A DNA stretch of 64,000 nt from Pleomorphovibrio marinus (GCF_003347495.1 NZ_QCXY01000007.1:283362-347361); one strand, 5' to 3'. Positions 35,006 through 45,090 are shown, counted from the first letter of the stretch. The notes: generated by a model from the sequence alone, not told the origin. Made by a program: numbers and translations.

Positions 35006-36460
35006 ATGACCATCCATAAATGGATATGTATAGTATTATGGTTTCTATTAAAGGGACACTTTTGCCCTGCACAGCAACCTGGTGCGCCTAATTTTGTTTT
35101 TATCATCACAGATGATATTTCTGCAGAGGACCTTCCGGTTTATGGACACCCGGTTATTGAAATGCCAAACTTGCTAAGCCTTTCAGAGGATGCTTTGGTT
35201 TTTGATAATGCGGTATTAACTACCAGTTCTTGTTCTCCTAGTCGAAACTCAATTATTACAGGAAGATATCCCCACAATACTGGTGCACCGGAAATACATG
35301 TAGAACTACCCGACAACCAAATCACCTTTGTGCAAGAATTGAAAAATGCCGGATACCACACGGTGTTGTCAGGAAAAAACCATATGGCACCCCCTGAACA
35401 ACTTGGTTTTATTGAGATTTCGAACAGCCATCCAGCAGGAAGTGAGAATTGGGCAAAACACCTCAGGAAACGTCCTAAAGATAAACCATTTTTTTGTTGG
35501 TTTGCCTCATATGATGCTCATAGGGATTGGCAAATAAACGAAAAAGCAAGGACCTATAGTCCAGAAGAAGTGGTAGTTCCCCCATACCTGTTTGACGGGC
35601 CTATGACACGGGAGGATCTTACAGGATATTATCATGAGGTGAGTAGAATTGATTATTATCTAGGTGAAGTCTTGGACGAACTTGAAGCTCAAGGAGTATT
35701 AGAAAACACCTATATTTTTTATTTATCCGATAATGGACGTCCTTTTCCGAGAAGTAAGACTTACCTCTACCAGGTCGGTATTCGAACTCCTTTGATAGTG
35801 GCAGGCCCCAAAATAAAAGGGGGTAGGACGAATTCGTTGGTAAGCTCTATTGATCTTGCGCCTACTATTTTGGAATTGGCTAATATCAATATTCCAGCAA
35901 CTGTTCAAGGGGTTAGTTTCTTAGAATTATTTCAAAACCATAAAAGCGTAACAAGAGAGCTTGCTTTTGCAGAGAGAAACTGGCACCGCTACAGTATGCA
36001 CGAGAGAATGGTTCGAATGGGAGATTGGCTTTACATACGAAACAATTGGCCGAATAAGAGAAATTTATCTGGGGAATCGGATCCCCATGCATTTCCCGCT
36101 GCTCAGGAACTATGGAAGGCTTTTGAGAAAGGAAATCTTAGCGTGCAGCAGCAACAAATCATGCAGATGCCGCAACCTGCTGAAGAATTATATAATGTGG
36201 CTACTGATCATGACAACTTGATAAATTTGGTACATGAAAAGAATAATAGGGATACCCTTCACCTGATGCGTTTTTTACTCACTAAATGGATGAATGAAAC
36301 AGGGGACAATATCCCAGATAACCCCACTCCTCACAAGGCAGAAATGGATGGTACCCCATTGGAGTGGTACAGGGGTGAGATGCCTGGTGAGGCTACCGGG
36401 GCGGCAGAAATCAATTCTTCAGGACCAGTGAATTTATCGGATAGCAACCTTATTCCTTAG
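35006..36460 (+). CDS. S1 family sulfatase, secreted
   Basis: 484 aa. Signal peptide ICIVLWFLLKGHFCPA. The sulfatase signature is SSCSPSRNS, where Cys76 fits C-x-P-S-R and would be converted to formylglycine, which requires an anaerobic or FGE-type maturase from elsewhere. N-terminal metal-site text FIITDDISAEDLPVYG, mid-domain KNHMAP, and DNGRPFPRSKTYLYQVGIRTP are typical of heparan-N-sulfatase-like S1 members. It suggests the locus substrate is sulfated. The symporter gene starts 3 bp after its stop. Confidence 0.9.
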   Translation: MTIHKWICIVLWFLLKGHFCPAQQPGAPNFVFIITDDISAEDLPVYGHPVIEMPNLLSLSEDALVFDNAVLTTSSCSPSRNSIITGRYPHNTGAPEIHVELPDNQITFVQELKNAGYHTVLSGKNHMAPPEQLGFIEISNSHPAGSENWAKHLRKRPKDKPFFCWFASYDAHRDWQINEKARTYSPEEVVVPPYLFDGPMTREDLTGYYHEVSRIDYYLGEVLDELEAQGVLENTYIFYLSDNGRPFPRSKTYLYQVGIRTPLIVAGPKIKGGRTNSLVSSIDLAPTILELANINIPATVQGVSFLELFQNHKSVTRELAFAERNWHRYSMHERMVRMGDWLYIRNNWPNKRNLSGESDPHAFPAAQELWKAFEKGNLSVQQQQIMQMPQPAEELYNVATDHDNLINLVHEKNNRDTLHLMRFLLTKWMNETGDNIPDNPTPHKAEMDGTPLEWYRGEMPGEATGAAEINSSGPVNLSDSNLIP

Positions 36461-36463
36461 GAA

Positions 36464-38116
36464 ATGCAACACCTGGACTACATTTCAATTCTCGTCTTTA
36501 CGTTCATCATTATGATCGCAGGTCTTTCTTTTGGAAACAGGGGAGGGGATATGAAGTCATTTTTCGCAGCTGGTGGTGCGGTGCCTTGGTCCATTAGTGG
36601 ATTGTCCCTGTTTATGAGCTTTTTTTCGGCCGGAACCTTTGTGGTCTGGGGGTCTATTGCCTACGAATGGGGGCTGGTGGCTATCACTATTCAGATGGCC
36701 ATGTGTGCAAGTGGATTCATTATCGGGAAATGGATAGCCCCAAATTGGAAAAAGGCAAATGTGCTCACTGTGGCCGAATACCTTACCAAAAGGTTTGGAA
36801 AGTCCATACAGCAATATTACACCTACATATTCCTTTTGCTATCCCTGGGATACACCGGTGCATTTCTTTACCCTGTAGCAAAAATACTCAACGTGGTCAC
36901 GGGCATGGATATTTATATTGCCATATGGATACTTGGAGGACTGATCATGGTCTATACAGCTGTGGGAGGGCTTTGGGCCGTGGTGGTTACCGATGTGTTG
37001 CAATTTGTGATATTGACAGCAGCAGTGTTGATCGTTTTACCATTGGCCTTTACCAAAATTGGGGGGGTGGGCAACTTTGTTTCAGCAGCTCCGGATAGCT
37101 TTTTCCAATTATTCAATGGAGAATATACCCCTCTATTTGTCTTTTCTTTTATCCTTTACAATACCATTTTCATCGGGGGTAACTGGGCATATGTGCAGCG
37201 TTATACCTCTGTCGCCACTACATCATCGGCAAAGAAGGTGGGGTATTTGTTTGGAGGCTTATATTTCATCAGTCCTTTTATCTGGATGCTTCCCCCTATG
37301 ATTTACAGGGTTTTGGATGGGAATTTGCACGGACTGGAATCCGAGGGGGCCTATTTGCGGATGTGCATGGAGGTACTCCCGGTAGGGATGCTGGGATTGA
37401 TGATAGGGGGGATGGTGTTTGCCACGGCAAGTTCGGTAAATACTTCCATCAACCTGGCAGCGGCTGTTCTTACCAATGATGTCTATAAACCCTTATTCCC
37501 TGGAATCACAGATAGGAAATTAATGAAAATTGCCCGAATTGCCACCCTGGTATTTGGACTGTGTACCATAGGCGTGGCTTGCTTGGTACCTTTGGCAGGC
37601 GGAATTGTGGAAGTGGTGTTGAGTATTGGTGCCGTGACAGGGGGAGCTTTATACGCTCCTGCTATATGGTCGCTTTTTTCACCTTATCAAACCGGGAGAT
37701 CTATATTAGGGGTTACGGGCATCAGTCTGGCCATCAACGTGGGGTTTAAATTTGGGTGGTTAGGCATACTCTTAAGCCGAAGTGAGGAAATGCTCTTAGG
37801 GATGCTTTTGCCATTGACACTGTTAGCCTTCTATGAGGTTTATGCCAGAAGGTTAACTATGAATACCTATCATCCACCGGGAAAATCCCCTACAAAGCCC
37901 TTATCAGGGATCAAAGAAAATACACAAAATCAATACGGGTTATCTGTGATTGGTTTTGCACTTATGGCCATTGCCCTGATGTTTGTAAGCCTCGCACTAT
38001 GGACAAAGGAGGAGGGGACATGGCTGATGGGAATAATGGGTGTCATCATTATGGTAATTGGTCTTTTACTGGTGCTGAAAGTTAAAAAAGGAAAGAAAGA
38101 ACATAATGCTGTTTAG
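36464..38116 (+). CDS. Sodium:solute symporter family transporter
   Basis: 550 aa with roughly 13-14 hydrophobic segments. SSS-family text includes FFAAGGAVPWSISGLSLFMSF, VAEYLTKRFGKSIQ, YTAVGGLWAVVVTDVLQF and GGMVFATASSVNTSINL. It would carry a monosaccharide, uronate or related acid across the inner membrane with sodium. It begins 3 bp after the sulfatase, and the cytosolic FAD oxidoreductase starts 22 bp later, so the imported product may be the substrate of that oxidoreductase and of the kinase/enolase-like pair. The solute is unknown. Confidence 0.92.
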   Translation: MQHLDYISILVFTFIIMIAGLSFGNRGGDMKSFFAAGGAVPWSISGLSLFMSFFSAGTFVVWGSIAYEWGLVAITIQMAMCASGFIIGKWIAPNWKKANVLTVAEYLTKRFGKSIQQYYTYIFLLLSLGYTGAFLYPVAKILNVVTGMDIYIAIWILGGLIMVYTAVGGLWAVVVTDVLQFVILTAAVLIVLPLAFTKIGGVGNFVSAAPDSFFQLFNGEYTPLFVFSFILYNTIFIGGNWAYVQRYTSVATTSSAKKVGYLFGGLYFISPFIWMLPPMIYRVLDGNLHGLESEGAYLRMCMEVLPVGMLGLMIGGMVFATASSVNTSINLAAAVLTNDVYKPLFPGITDRKLMKIARIATLVFGLCTIGVACLVPLAGGIVEVVLSIGAVTGGALYAPAIWSLFSPYQTGRSILGVTGISLAINVGFKFGWLGILLSRSEEMLLGMLLPLTLLAFYEVYARRLTMNTYHPPGKSPTKPLSGIKENTQNQYGLSVIGFALMAIALMFVSLALWTKEEGTWLMGIMGVIIMVIGLLLVLKVKKGKKEHNAV

Positions 38117-38138
38117 CTTCAACGATAACAACTGAAAC

Positions 38139-40439
38139 ATGATAAAGGCGGAATTTAGCTCCCATACAAGGGAATTGAAAATAGAGGAGATCACATCTGA
38201 TTTGGTAATTGTGGGCGGTGGTATGGCCGGGACTTGCTGCGCCATCTTGGCGGCCAGAAAGGGTCTAAAAGTCACTTTGGTACAGGATAGACCGGTGCTT
38301 GGGGGAAATGCCTCCTCTGAAATTAGGCTTTGGATTCTTGGTGCCACCTCCCATATGGGAAACAACAATAGATGGGCCAGGGAAGGCGGAGTCATTGATG
38401 AGATTCTGGTGGAAAACCTGTACCGTAATCCTGAGGGCAACCCCCTTATTTTAGACACCATTTTGATCGAAAAGGTAACGGCAGAACCCAATATCAGGTT
38501 GCTGTTAAATACTGCTGCCTATGAGGCTGAAAAGTCGGGCGACCACACCATTAAGTTGGTATGGGCCTTTTGCAGTCAAAACAGCACCAGATATAAACTT
38601 ATCTCCCCGCTCTTCGCAGATGGTACTGGAGATGGAGTGCTGGGTTTTCTTTCCGGAGCCTCCTTCCGGATAGGAGCAGAATCCAAGGATGAGTTTGACG
38701 AACAATTTGCCCCAGACCATCAATTCGGGGAGTTACTTGGACATTCTCTCTATTTTTACAGCAAGGATACCGGAAAACCAGTGCGGTTTGTGGCACCCTC
38801 CTATACCCTGAAAACACTGGATCAATTGCCCCGCTTCAAATCCTTCAACTTAAAGCAACATGGGTGTTGGCTGTGGTGGGTGGAATACGGTGGCAGGATG
38901 GATACCATCCATGAGAGTGAAAAGATCAAATGGGAGCTATGGAAAGTAATTTATGGCATCTGGCATCATATCAAAAATTCAGGAGAATTTCCCGACATGG
39001 AAACCCACACCTTGGAATGGGTAGGGACCATACCTGGAAAGCGGGAGAGCAGAAGGTTTGAGGGAGATTTCATGCTTTCTCAGCGTGATGTTGTGGAACA
39101 GAGAGAACATTACGATGCCATCTCCTATGGAGGGTGGGCTTTGGACCTGCACCCTGCTGAAGGCGTGTATGGGGAGAAACCAGGCTGTACCCAGTGGCAC
39201 AGCAAAGGGGTCTATCAAATCCCTTATAGAACCATGTACAGCAAAAACATCAGTAACCTCTTTTTTCTGGGACGGATCATCAGTGCCAGTCACGTGGCCT
39301 TTGGCTCCTCCAGGGTGATGGCGACCTGCGCCCATAATGCACAAGCTGTGGCCATGGCAGCGGTGATGTGCAAAATTAAAGGACTGCTGCCAAAAGAATT
39401 AGCCAAACCGGAATGGATAAAGGTGTTACAACAAAAACTGCTTGCTGAGGGACATTATATTCCCAAGATAGGCCTGAAAGATCCTGAGGAGTTGGCCGCA
39501 AAAGCCGAAATCAGGGTTTCCTCCACTTTGTCCTTAAAGGATCTTCCTTTTGACGGACCTTGGAAAAAGTTGGAATTCCAGATGGCCCAATTGCTGCCCG
39601 TCCCCAAAGGAAAGGTTCCCAGGATAAAGGTACAAGTAAAGGCAAAAGCTGCTACAGAGCTGCACGCAAAGTTGATGGTGGCCATTAAGCGGGAGAATTT
39701 TACACCCGAAGTGGTATTGGCCGAACAAAAAATTTCCCTACAGGCAGGCACGCAATTCTGTGAAATGGATTTTAACGCTGAACAGCAAGAGGACTCTTAT
39801 CTGTTTGCGGCATTTATGGCCAATGAGGATATAGAGCTAAAATACTCCAACACCAGAATAACCGGGCTGCTTAGCTTACATCAAAAATTCAATAAGTCCG
39901 TAGCGGTAAGCAGCAGACAAGAACCACCAAAAGGGATAGGTATAGACAGTTTTGATTTTTGGCTGCCCGAAAGAAGGCCGCAAGGTCATAACCTGGCATT
40001 TTCATTGAGCCATCCCCTTCAGGTTTATGAAAAAGACGCTTTGACAAACGGTGTTTTCAGACCTACATTACAGCCAAATGCCTGGGTGGCCGATCCATCG
40101 CATAACCAGAATTGGGTTGAATTAAAGTGGGATAAAAAACAGAAAATAAGTAGGTTAAGATTATTTTTTGATACTGATTTTGATCATGCACTGGAATCCA
40201 CTTTGTTGGGGCACCCTGAGTCAGAAATCCCCTTTTGCGTGAAAAGATTTAAAGTGTGCGATGGCAAGGGTAATAGCATTACAGAAGTGGAAGATAACCA
40301 CCAAACCATTCACACCATAGATTTTCCAGAACCCCTGGAAACCGATTCCTTGAAAATTAGGATAAATCACCCCCACTCAAATATACCAGCTGCCCTATTT
40401 GGGATCACCTGTCATTCATCCAATGGCGAATCACTATGA
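38139..40439 (+). CDS. FAD-dependent oxidoreductase without signal peptide (cytoplasmic)
   Basis: 766 aa. The N-terminus (MIKAEFSSHTRELKIEEITS) is not hydrophobic, unlike its two paralogues. FAD motif DLVIVGGGMAGTCCA from residue 21, LGGNASSEIRLW, GKRESRR, IPYRTMYSK and GSSRVMATC place it in the same family as the 6287 and 33097 products. The C-terminal 300 residues are beta-rich and end in a discoidin-like block. It lies between the symporter and a GH9-like gene, whose ATG overlaps its stop by 4 bp. It lacks an FMN-motif partner. A role in oxidising an imported sugar or acid is inference. Confidence 0.82.
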   Translation: MIKAEFSSHTRELKIEEITSDLVIVGGGMAGTCCAILAARKGLKVTLVQDRPVLGGNASSEIRLWILGATSHMGNNNRWAREGGVIDEILVENLYRNPEGNPLILDTILIEKVTAEPNIRLLLNTAAYEAEKSGDHTIKLVWAFCSQNSTRYKLISPLFADGTGDGVLGFLSGASFRIGAESKDEFDEQFAPDHQFGELLGHSLYFYSKDTGKPVRFVAPSYTLKTLDQLPRFKSFNLKQHGCWLWWVEYGGRMDTIHESEKIKWELWKVIYGIWHHIKNSGEFPDMETHTLEWVGTIPGKRESRRFEGDFMLSQRDVVEQREHYDAISYGGWALDLHPAEGVYGEKPGCTQWHSKGVYQIPYRTMYSKNISNLFFLGRIISASHVAFGSSRVMATCAHNAQAVAMAAVMCKIKGLLPKELAKPEWIKVLQQKLLAEGHYIPKIGLKDPEELAAKAEIRVSSTLSLKDLPFDGPWKKLEFQMAQLLPVPKGKVPRIKVQVKAKAATELHAKLMVAIKRENFTPEVVLAEQKISLQAGTQFCEMDFNAEQQEDSYLFAAFMANEDIELKYSNTRITGLLSLHQKFNKSVAVSSRQEPPKGIGIDSFDFWLPERRPQGHNLAFSLSHPLQVYEKDALTNGVFRPTLQPNAWVADPSHNQNWVELKWDKKQKISRLRLFFDTDFDHALESTLLGHPESEIPFCVKRFKVCDGKGNSITEVEDNHQTIHTIDFPEPLETDSLKIRINHPHSNIPAALFGITCHSSNGESL

Positions 40440-42736
40440 AAAATTATAAATATACATTATCCTGTATTACGTTTTCATTGCTGTTGTTTTGTAGCAGCAG
40501 CCTTATTGCCCAACAGAATCTTTCTTTTTCGGGCACTGCTACTGCCAGTTCGGCAAGGTCGGCAAATCCCGCTGCTAATGCCTTGGATAATGAAGGGAAG
40601 ACTAGCTGGAAGAGTGATGAAGGAGATGAACAGGCATGGCTGATGGTAAGGCTTCCAGGTGCCACGGAAGTAAAGAGTCTGGCCCTCAAACCTGGAGCAG
40701 AAAACCAATCCCTCCATGCACAATTCCAATATCTGCTAAATGGAGAATGGCGGAAGATTATGGATTTGGAACTGGCAGGTGAAGAAATCCTGGAGCTTGA
40801 CCTTGAAAAACCCCTACTCACCGATAGGATAAGGCTGCAATCCATGGATGGCAAAGTTTTGGATCTGGCCATTCTTAATTTGATAGGTCAGTCCTACGAA
40901 GATGCATCAGTAGGTGAGGTAAAGAAAGTGCTTGTCAACCAAAGCGGGTATAACCTCCATCGACCCAAAGGATTTACCGCACCCGGGGTGGGGGATAAAA
41001 CTTCTTTTACCATACATCCGTCAGGACAACCTGAAGAGCTGGTTTACGAAGGGGAGATAATGGGAGAAAAAGGGTATTTTCATGATTTCAACCCCAATAG
41101 CAAAGAAGAATTTGTGCTTAGTGTAGGAGAGGAGCAATCCTTTCCCTTTCGGATAGGCCCTTACTGGCTTGAAAGAATAAGCTATAGGCCAATGCTGGAT
41201 TTTATGATGGGTGCCAGGCATTATGTGGGCAACATAAAAGAGAAGAGGCCCTTATCCTATGCCTGGAGGGATGGGGATTTTTTCAATTGGGCCATGCAAA
41301 GCCTGGTAGCCATGTACTTCTCAAATCCCAAAGCTTATGAGCGTATGGAGGTTACCGGAGTATACGTATCCAATGCCGATTTCCCCGAAGAAACAAAAGG
41401 GAAATGGGGGAAGTTGGACCCCTTTCCGGAACACACCCCCGATATAGTGCAGTTGATGCATTGGGACGCTGATGTAAAGGTCTCCCAACAATTGGATCAT
41501 GAGATGCAAAAGGCAGAGTTGGCGCATTTTCTATATGCCTGGCCCAATCTATCGGAATGGCTTCCCCGGCAGAACTTTGATCAGGTGTACAAATTTGCCA
41601 GGGAGGTCTGGGAAAAAAGCAGCGTGTCCGATCACGCAACCTCACAATATGACACTAGTCCGGAACACAATCTTTTAGCCCTAAAAACCCAGTTGGGTAC
41701 CACAAAAGGTGAAATGCCTCCCGGTTTCTCTATTATTCCCAATCTGATGATGTATGAGGTGGGTAAAAGGGAAGGTGATACCTGGGCAGAGAAATATTTC
41801 GATGCCGCATATAGGCAAATGGAATGGATAATCACCAATCTTGATTGGCAAGATCCCATGACTACTAAGGGCCAACGTATGTCTGAACATATCACCATGA
41901 GGGCATTTGCCTATTTTTATCACCAATTTCCAGACAGACACCCAGAAGGTCTAAAAGAAAAAGTAGAAAACTGGGCAAGTCTCATGGTCGCCAGGTCGGA
42001 CAATCTGTGGGATTTCAGAAAATACGATGAAGACGAATGGACCCCACCCGGATGGAATGAAACAGGTAATATTTTGGGATTTCCCGCCGCTGTATTTTCA
42101 GCACTTTCGATAGTATCAAAAGACGACCCAAACCGGGATAGGTTGGAAACCATTGCATGGGCTCATTTTGAAAATGCTTTTGGTAGAAACCCCACTGGCA
42201 GGCAGTTTTCCTATAAGGGCCCTGAAGAAGTAGAAGGGGTGGACCTGGGCTGGTACAGCCGGCATAGAGGAGGGATAGGGTTACTGGATGAGCTACCCTT
42301 TGTCTTCGATGGCTCCCCAAAGAATTTCCATTATCCCAACCACCCCGAGGTGGGCAACCTGGGCTGGACAGAGGGCTGGGTACAGTTTAACACGGCCTAT
42401 AATACCAGCATGGCCTATTTGGCCAACTATTATACCTCTTTGCGTATGGAGCAGCATGGAAATCAGCTTAGGATATCCATAGAGGTGCCATTGAATTTTG
42501 AATACAGGGATGAGGATAGCCTAGAACTTAACCTGGTGCATGAGAATGGAGACCTTCTTCCGGTAAGATTACATCAAAAAGACCCTTTTTCATTAGGATA
42601 CGAGGCAGTTCTTGAAATCGACAACAACACACTCAGGTCAAATGGCCAACACCTAAAATGGCAAAAAGGGGAGGAGATTTCACTTGGTTATGGCTTTGGA
42701 TTTATGCAGAAAACCGCTAACATCAAAAGAGAATAA
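40436..42736 (+). CDS. GH9-like secreted protein with N-terminal F5/8-type and CelD_N-like domains
   Basis: 766 aa. Signal peptide FSLLLFCSSSLIA. Residues about 27-150 are a discoidin-like module (TATASSARSANPAANALDNEG). Residues about 160-245 resemble the immunoglobulin-like N-domain of GH9 (VLVNQSGYNLHRPKGF). The (alpha/alpha)6 part carries AWRDGDFFNW, FGRNPTGRQFSY and GWTEGWVQFNTAYNTSMAYL, close to GH9 in the last third. The GH9 DAGD catalytic block is not recognisable and is perhaps replaced by WRDGDF, so specificity may differ from cellulases. It is coupled to the preceding oxidoreductase by an ATGA overlap. It is probably one of the backbone- or side-chain-cutting enzymes of the locus. 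Confidence 0.6.
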   Translation: MKNYKYTLSCITFSLLLFCSSSLIAQQNLSFSGTATASSARSANPAANALDNEGKTSWKSDEGDEQAWLMVRLPGATEVKSLALKPGAENQSLHAQFQYLLNGEWRKIMDLELAGEEILELDLEKPLLTDRIRLQSMDGKVLDLAILNLIGQSYEDASVGEVKKVLVNQSGYNLHRPKGFTAPGVGDKTSFTIHPSGQPEELVYEGEIMGEKGYFHDFNPNSKEEFVLSVGEEQSFPFRIGPYWLERISYRPMLDFMMGARHYVGNIKEKRPLSYAWRDGDFFNWAMQSLVAMYFSNPKAYERMEVTGVYVSNADFPEETKGKWGKLDPFPEHTPDIVQLMHWDADVKVSQQLDHEMQKAELAHFLYAWPNLSEWLPRQNFDQVYKFAREVWEKSSVSDHATSQYDTSPEHNLLALKTQLGTTKGEMPPGFSIIPNLMMYEVGKREGDTWAEKYFDAAYRQMEWIITNLDWQDPMTTKGQRMSEHITMRAFAYFYHQFPDRHPEGLKEKVENWASLMVARSDNLWDFRKYDEDEWTPPGWNETGNILGFPAAVFSALSIVSKDDPNRDRLETIAWAHFENAFGRNPTGRQFSYKGPEEVEGVDLGWYSRHRGGIGLLDELPFVFDGSPKNFHYPNHPEVGNLGWTEGWVQFNTAYNTSMAYLANYYTSLRMEQHGNQLRISIEVPLNFEYRDEDSLELNLVHENGDLLPVRLHQKDPFSLGYEAVLEIDNNTLRSNGQHLKWQKGEEISLGYGFGFMQKTANIKRE

Positions 42737-42812
42737 ATAGAAGCAATTTGTGTTAAGTTTGTTGGAGAGACTTCACCGGACATTCCGCTGATAGAGATTC
42801 GATAGTTCCCCA

Positions 42813-43820
42813 ATGGAAAGGCAGCAGATCATAGAACAACTCATAGCCCAAGGTTTGCTCAAGGATATTAAGTCCATCCGCCAAAAACCCCTGGAAGGGG
42901 ACGTATCTTCCGATATATTTTTAGTGTCCGACGGTACCACCCAACTCATCGTAAAACAAGCCTTGGAAAAACTAAAGGTGAAGGACGATTGGTATGCCGA
43001 TACGGACCGGAACAGGGTAGAATATACCTTTATGAGGTATGTGCAAGCGTTTATGCCGGAGTCAGTTCCTAAGTTAATAGCTGCTAATGAAGAAGATGGC
43101 TATTTTGTGATGGAATACCTGGATGATTCGTATCGAAATTGGAAACAGGCACTTTTGGCAGGTATTTTTGATGGTGAAATAACCAGTAAAGCGGCAGGAT
43201 GCTTGGCCCAGTTACATTCCCAAGCATTTAAAGACAGGAAGCTTAAAGAACTATTCCCGAAAAACGATTTTTTTTATAAGCTTCGGATTGAGCCCTACCT
43301 CATTACTACGGGAACCCGTCACCCAAAGCTGATTGACTATTTTTTTGAGGAGGCTGAGCGTCTGCAACAGCGGGAAATCACCTTGATTCACGGCGATTTC
43401 AGTCCCAAAAATATCATGATAGGGAAAAATCGTATTGTACTGCTGGATCATGAGGTGGCCTGCATTGGAGACCCTGTATTCGATATCGCCTTTCTGCTTA
43501 GCCACCTATTATTGAAAAAGCTTTACCTGGGAGCAAAAATGGGAGTATTACCAGATATTTCCAGGATTTTCCTGGCGCAATATGAGGCCAATTCCTCCCT
43601 TGAAAAGCTTGGGGTATCAGGGACGGGTATTGGTCGGTTGCTATTGTTGTTATTGCTCGCCAGGGTGGATGGCAAATCCCCCGTGGAGTACCTTGACGAA
43701 AATAAGCAAAATTTTGTGCGAACATTTGTTGCTAATAACTTACAAAAGGATAATGTTGCGTTTTCGAGTATAAATGATGAATGGAATGATGAAATCCAAA
43801 AACGGTTCAAACAAAATTAA
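42813..43820 (+). CDS. APH-type small-molecule phosphotransferase (kinase)
   Basis: 335 aa, soluble. The protein-kinase-like fold of the aminoglycoside phosphotransferase/choline kinase group is visible: FLVSDGTTQLIVKQA (ATP lysine), FVMEYLDDSYRNWKQ hinge, catalytic loop LIHGDFSPKNIMIG, and metal Asp in IVLLDHEVACIGDPVFD. The substrate cannot be read; the context is sugar catabolism, not antibiotic resistance. Its last 47 bases overlap the start of an enolase-like gene, so the two form one translational unit. A kinase acting on a hydroxy acid whose phosphate is then eliminated by the enolase-like enzyme would fit, by analogy with glycerate, phosphoglycerate and phosphoenolpyruvate. That is inference. 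Confidence 0.8.
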   Translation: MERQQIIEQLIAQGLLKDIKSIRQKPLEGDVSSDIFLVSDGTTQLIVKQALEKLKVKDDWYADTDRNRVEYTFMRYVQAFMPESVPKLIAANEEDGYFVMEYLDDSYRNWKQALLAGIFDGEITSKAAGCLAQLHSQAFKDRKLKELFPKNDFFYKLRIEPYLITTGTRHPKLIDYFFEEAERLQQREITLIHGDFSPKNIMIGKNRIVLLDHEVACIGDPVFDIAFLLSHLLLKKLYLGAKMGVLPDISRIFLAQYEANSSLEKLGVSGTGIGRLLLLLLLARVDGKSPVEYLDENKQNFVRTFVANNLQKDNVAFSSINDEWNDEIQKRFKQN

Positions 43821-45090
43821 GAGCATTGACGCATTTCAGGTGTTTGATTCCAGGGGAAACCCCACATTAGAAGCTGAGGTATTTCTGGAGAACGGGATTT
43901 CAGGAAGGGCAATCGTTCCCTCAGGAGCATCTACAGGGCAGTTCGAAAAGTTGGAATTACGGGATGGAGAGGTAAAACGTTTTAGGGGGAAATCTGTATT
44001 TCGCGCAATCGAGAATGTTCAAAACATCATTGCACCGGCAATGAAAGGGCTCAAGGTAGATGAGCAGGAAAGTCTGGATCAGCTTATGTGCAGGCTAGAT
44101 GGCACCGCAAACAAACAGCACCTGGGGGCAAATGCCATTTTGGGTGTTTCCATGGCGATTGCCCGGGCCAATGCAAATGATCAGGGTATTCCGCTTTTTG
44201 AGTCCCTGACCGGGGGTGAGGGGAGCTTGCTACCGCTTCCGGAGATCCAGATTATCGGCGGCGGGGCACATAGCGGGGGACGCATTGATATACAGGATTT
44301 TATGATCATTTGTACGAGTGCCCAAACCTACTCCGATTGCCTGGAAATGACGTTCAATGTTTACCATACCTGTGGGGAATTGTTGGCCAGCAAGGGGCTG
44401 CTTTCTGGATTGGCCGATGAAGGGGGCTATTGGCCCAATTTTGAGAAAAATGAGGATGTATTTGACATTCTTCTTGCATCCATTGAGAAGGCAGGTTATC
44501 TCCCTGGAAAGGACATACACCTTTCCCTGGATATTGCTGCCTCCGAACTTTACAAAAGTGGCAGGTATCATCTGCAACTTGAAGACCGCTCCCTCAGTCC
44601 TGAGGAATTTTACCAATTAATAGCAGGCTGGTGCCGGGCTTACCCGATCATTTCCATAGAAGACCCTTTTGAGGAAAGCGACACGGATAATTGGAATAGA
44701 ATCACCACGGAATTTGGGCATGCAGTACAGATAGTGGGGGATGACCTGTTTACTACTGATATTGAGCGTGTTCAAAGTGGGTATAACCATCAACTGGCCA
44801 ACAGTGTGCTTATCAAGCTGAACCAAATCGGGACGGTTTCCGAAACCCTTGCCTGTATCCGGCAAACCCAGGAATACGGTTGGAGCCCTATTGTTTCTGC
44901 ACGCTCGGGCGAAACGGAAGATGCATTTATTGCGCATTTGGCGGTGGCATCGAATGCCGGGCAGTTAAAAGTGGGGTCCTTTGCCCGGTCCGAACGCATG
45001 GTAAAATGGAATGAGGTAATACGTATTGAGCGGGAACTGGGCTCAGCCGGGAACTTTGTCGGCGTTAAAACTTTTCCTTTTCATCGGTAG
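43774..45090 (+). CDS. Divergent enolase-like protein
   Basis: 438 aa; ATGs at 43774, 43777, 43786 and 43789 are all possible, and all lie inside the kinase gene. Enolase features kept: VFDSRGNPTLEAEV, PSGASTG loop, GGAH, catalytic Glu in LADEGGYWPN, metal ligands in LSLDIAASELY, ISIEDPFEESD and VGDDLF, and catalytic Lys in VLIKLNQIGT. Changed: the active-site His of the usual SHRSGETED is Ala here (IVSARSGETED), the usual QEFMI is QDFMI, and the HADN loop reads HSGG. The fold and metal site are intact, but substrate-phosphate contacts differ, so it is unlikely to be the housekeeping enolase. It probably dehydrates another phosphorylated acid made by the overlapping kinase. Confidence 0.82.
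   Translation: MMNGMMKSKNGSNKIKSIDAFQVFDSRGNPTLEAEVFLENGISGRAIVPSGASTGQFEKLELRDGEVKRFRGKSVFRAIENVQNIIAPAMKGLKVDEQESLDQLMCRLDGTANKQHLGANAILGVSMAIARANANDQGIPLFESLTGGEGSLLPLPEIQIIGGGAHSGGRIDIQDFMIICTSAQTYSDCLEMTFNVYHTCGELLASKGLLSGLADEGGYWPNFEKNEDVFDILLASIEKAGYLPGKDIHLSLDIAASELYKSGRYHLQLEDRSLSPEEFYQLIAGWCRAYPIISIEDPFEESDTDNWNRITTEFGHAVQIVGDDLFTTDIERVQSGYNHQLANSVLIKLNQIGTVSETLACIRQTQEYGWSPIVSARSGETEDAFIAHLAVASNAGQLKVGSFARSERMVKWNEVIRIERELGSAGNFVGVKTFPFHR

Noticed and set aside
42813..43820. Aminoglycoside resistance gene
   Set aside because: The APH fold is shared by many metabolic kinases; overlap with an enolase-like gene in a sugar locus argues for metabolism.
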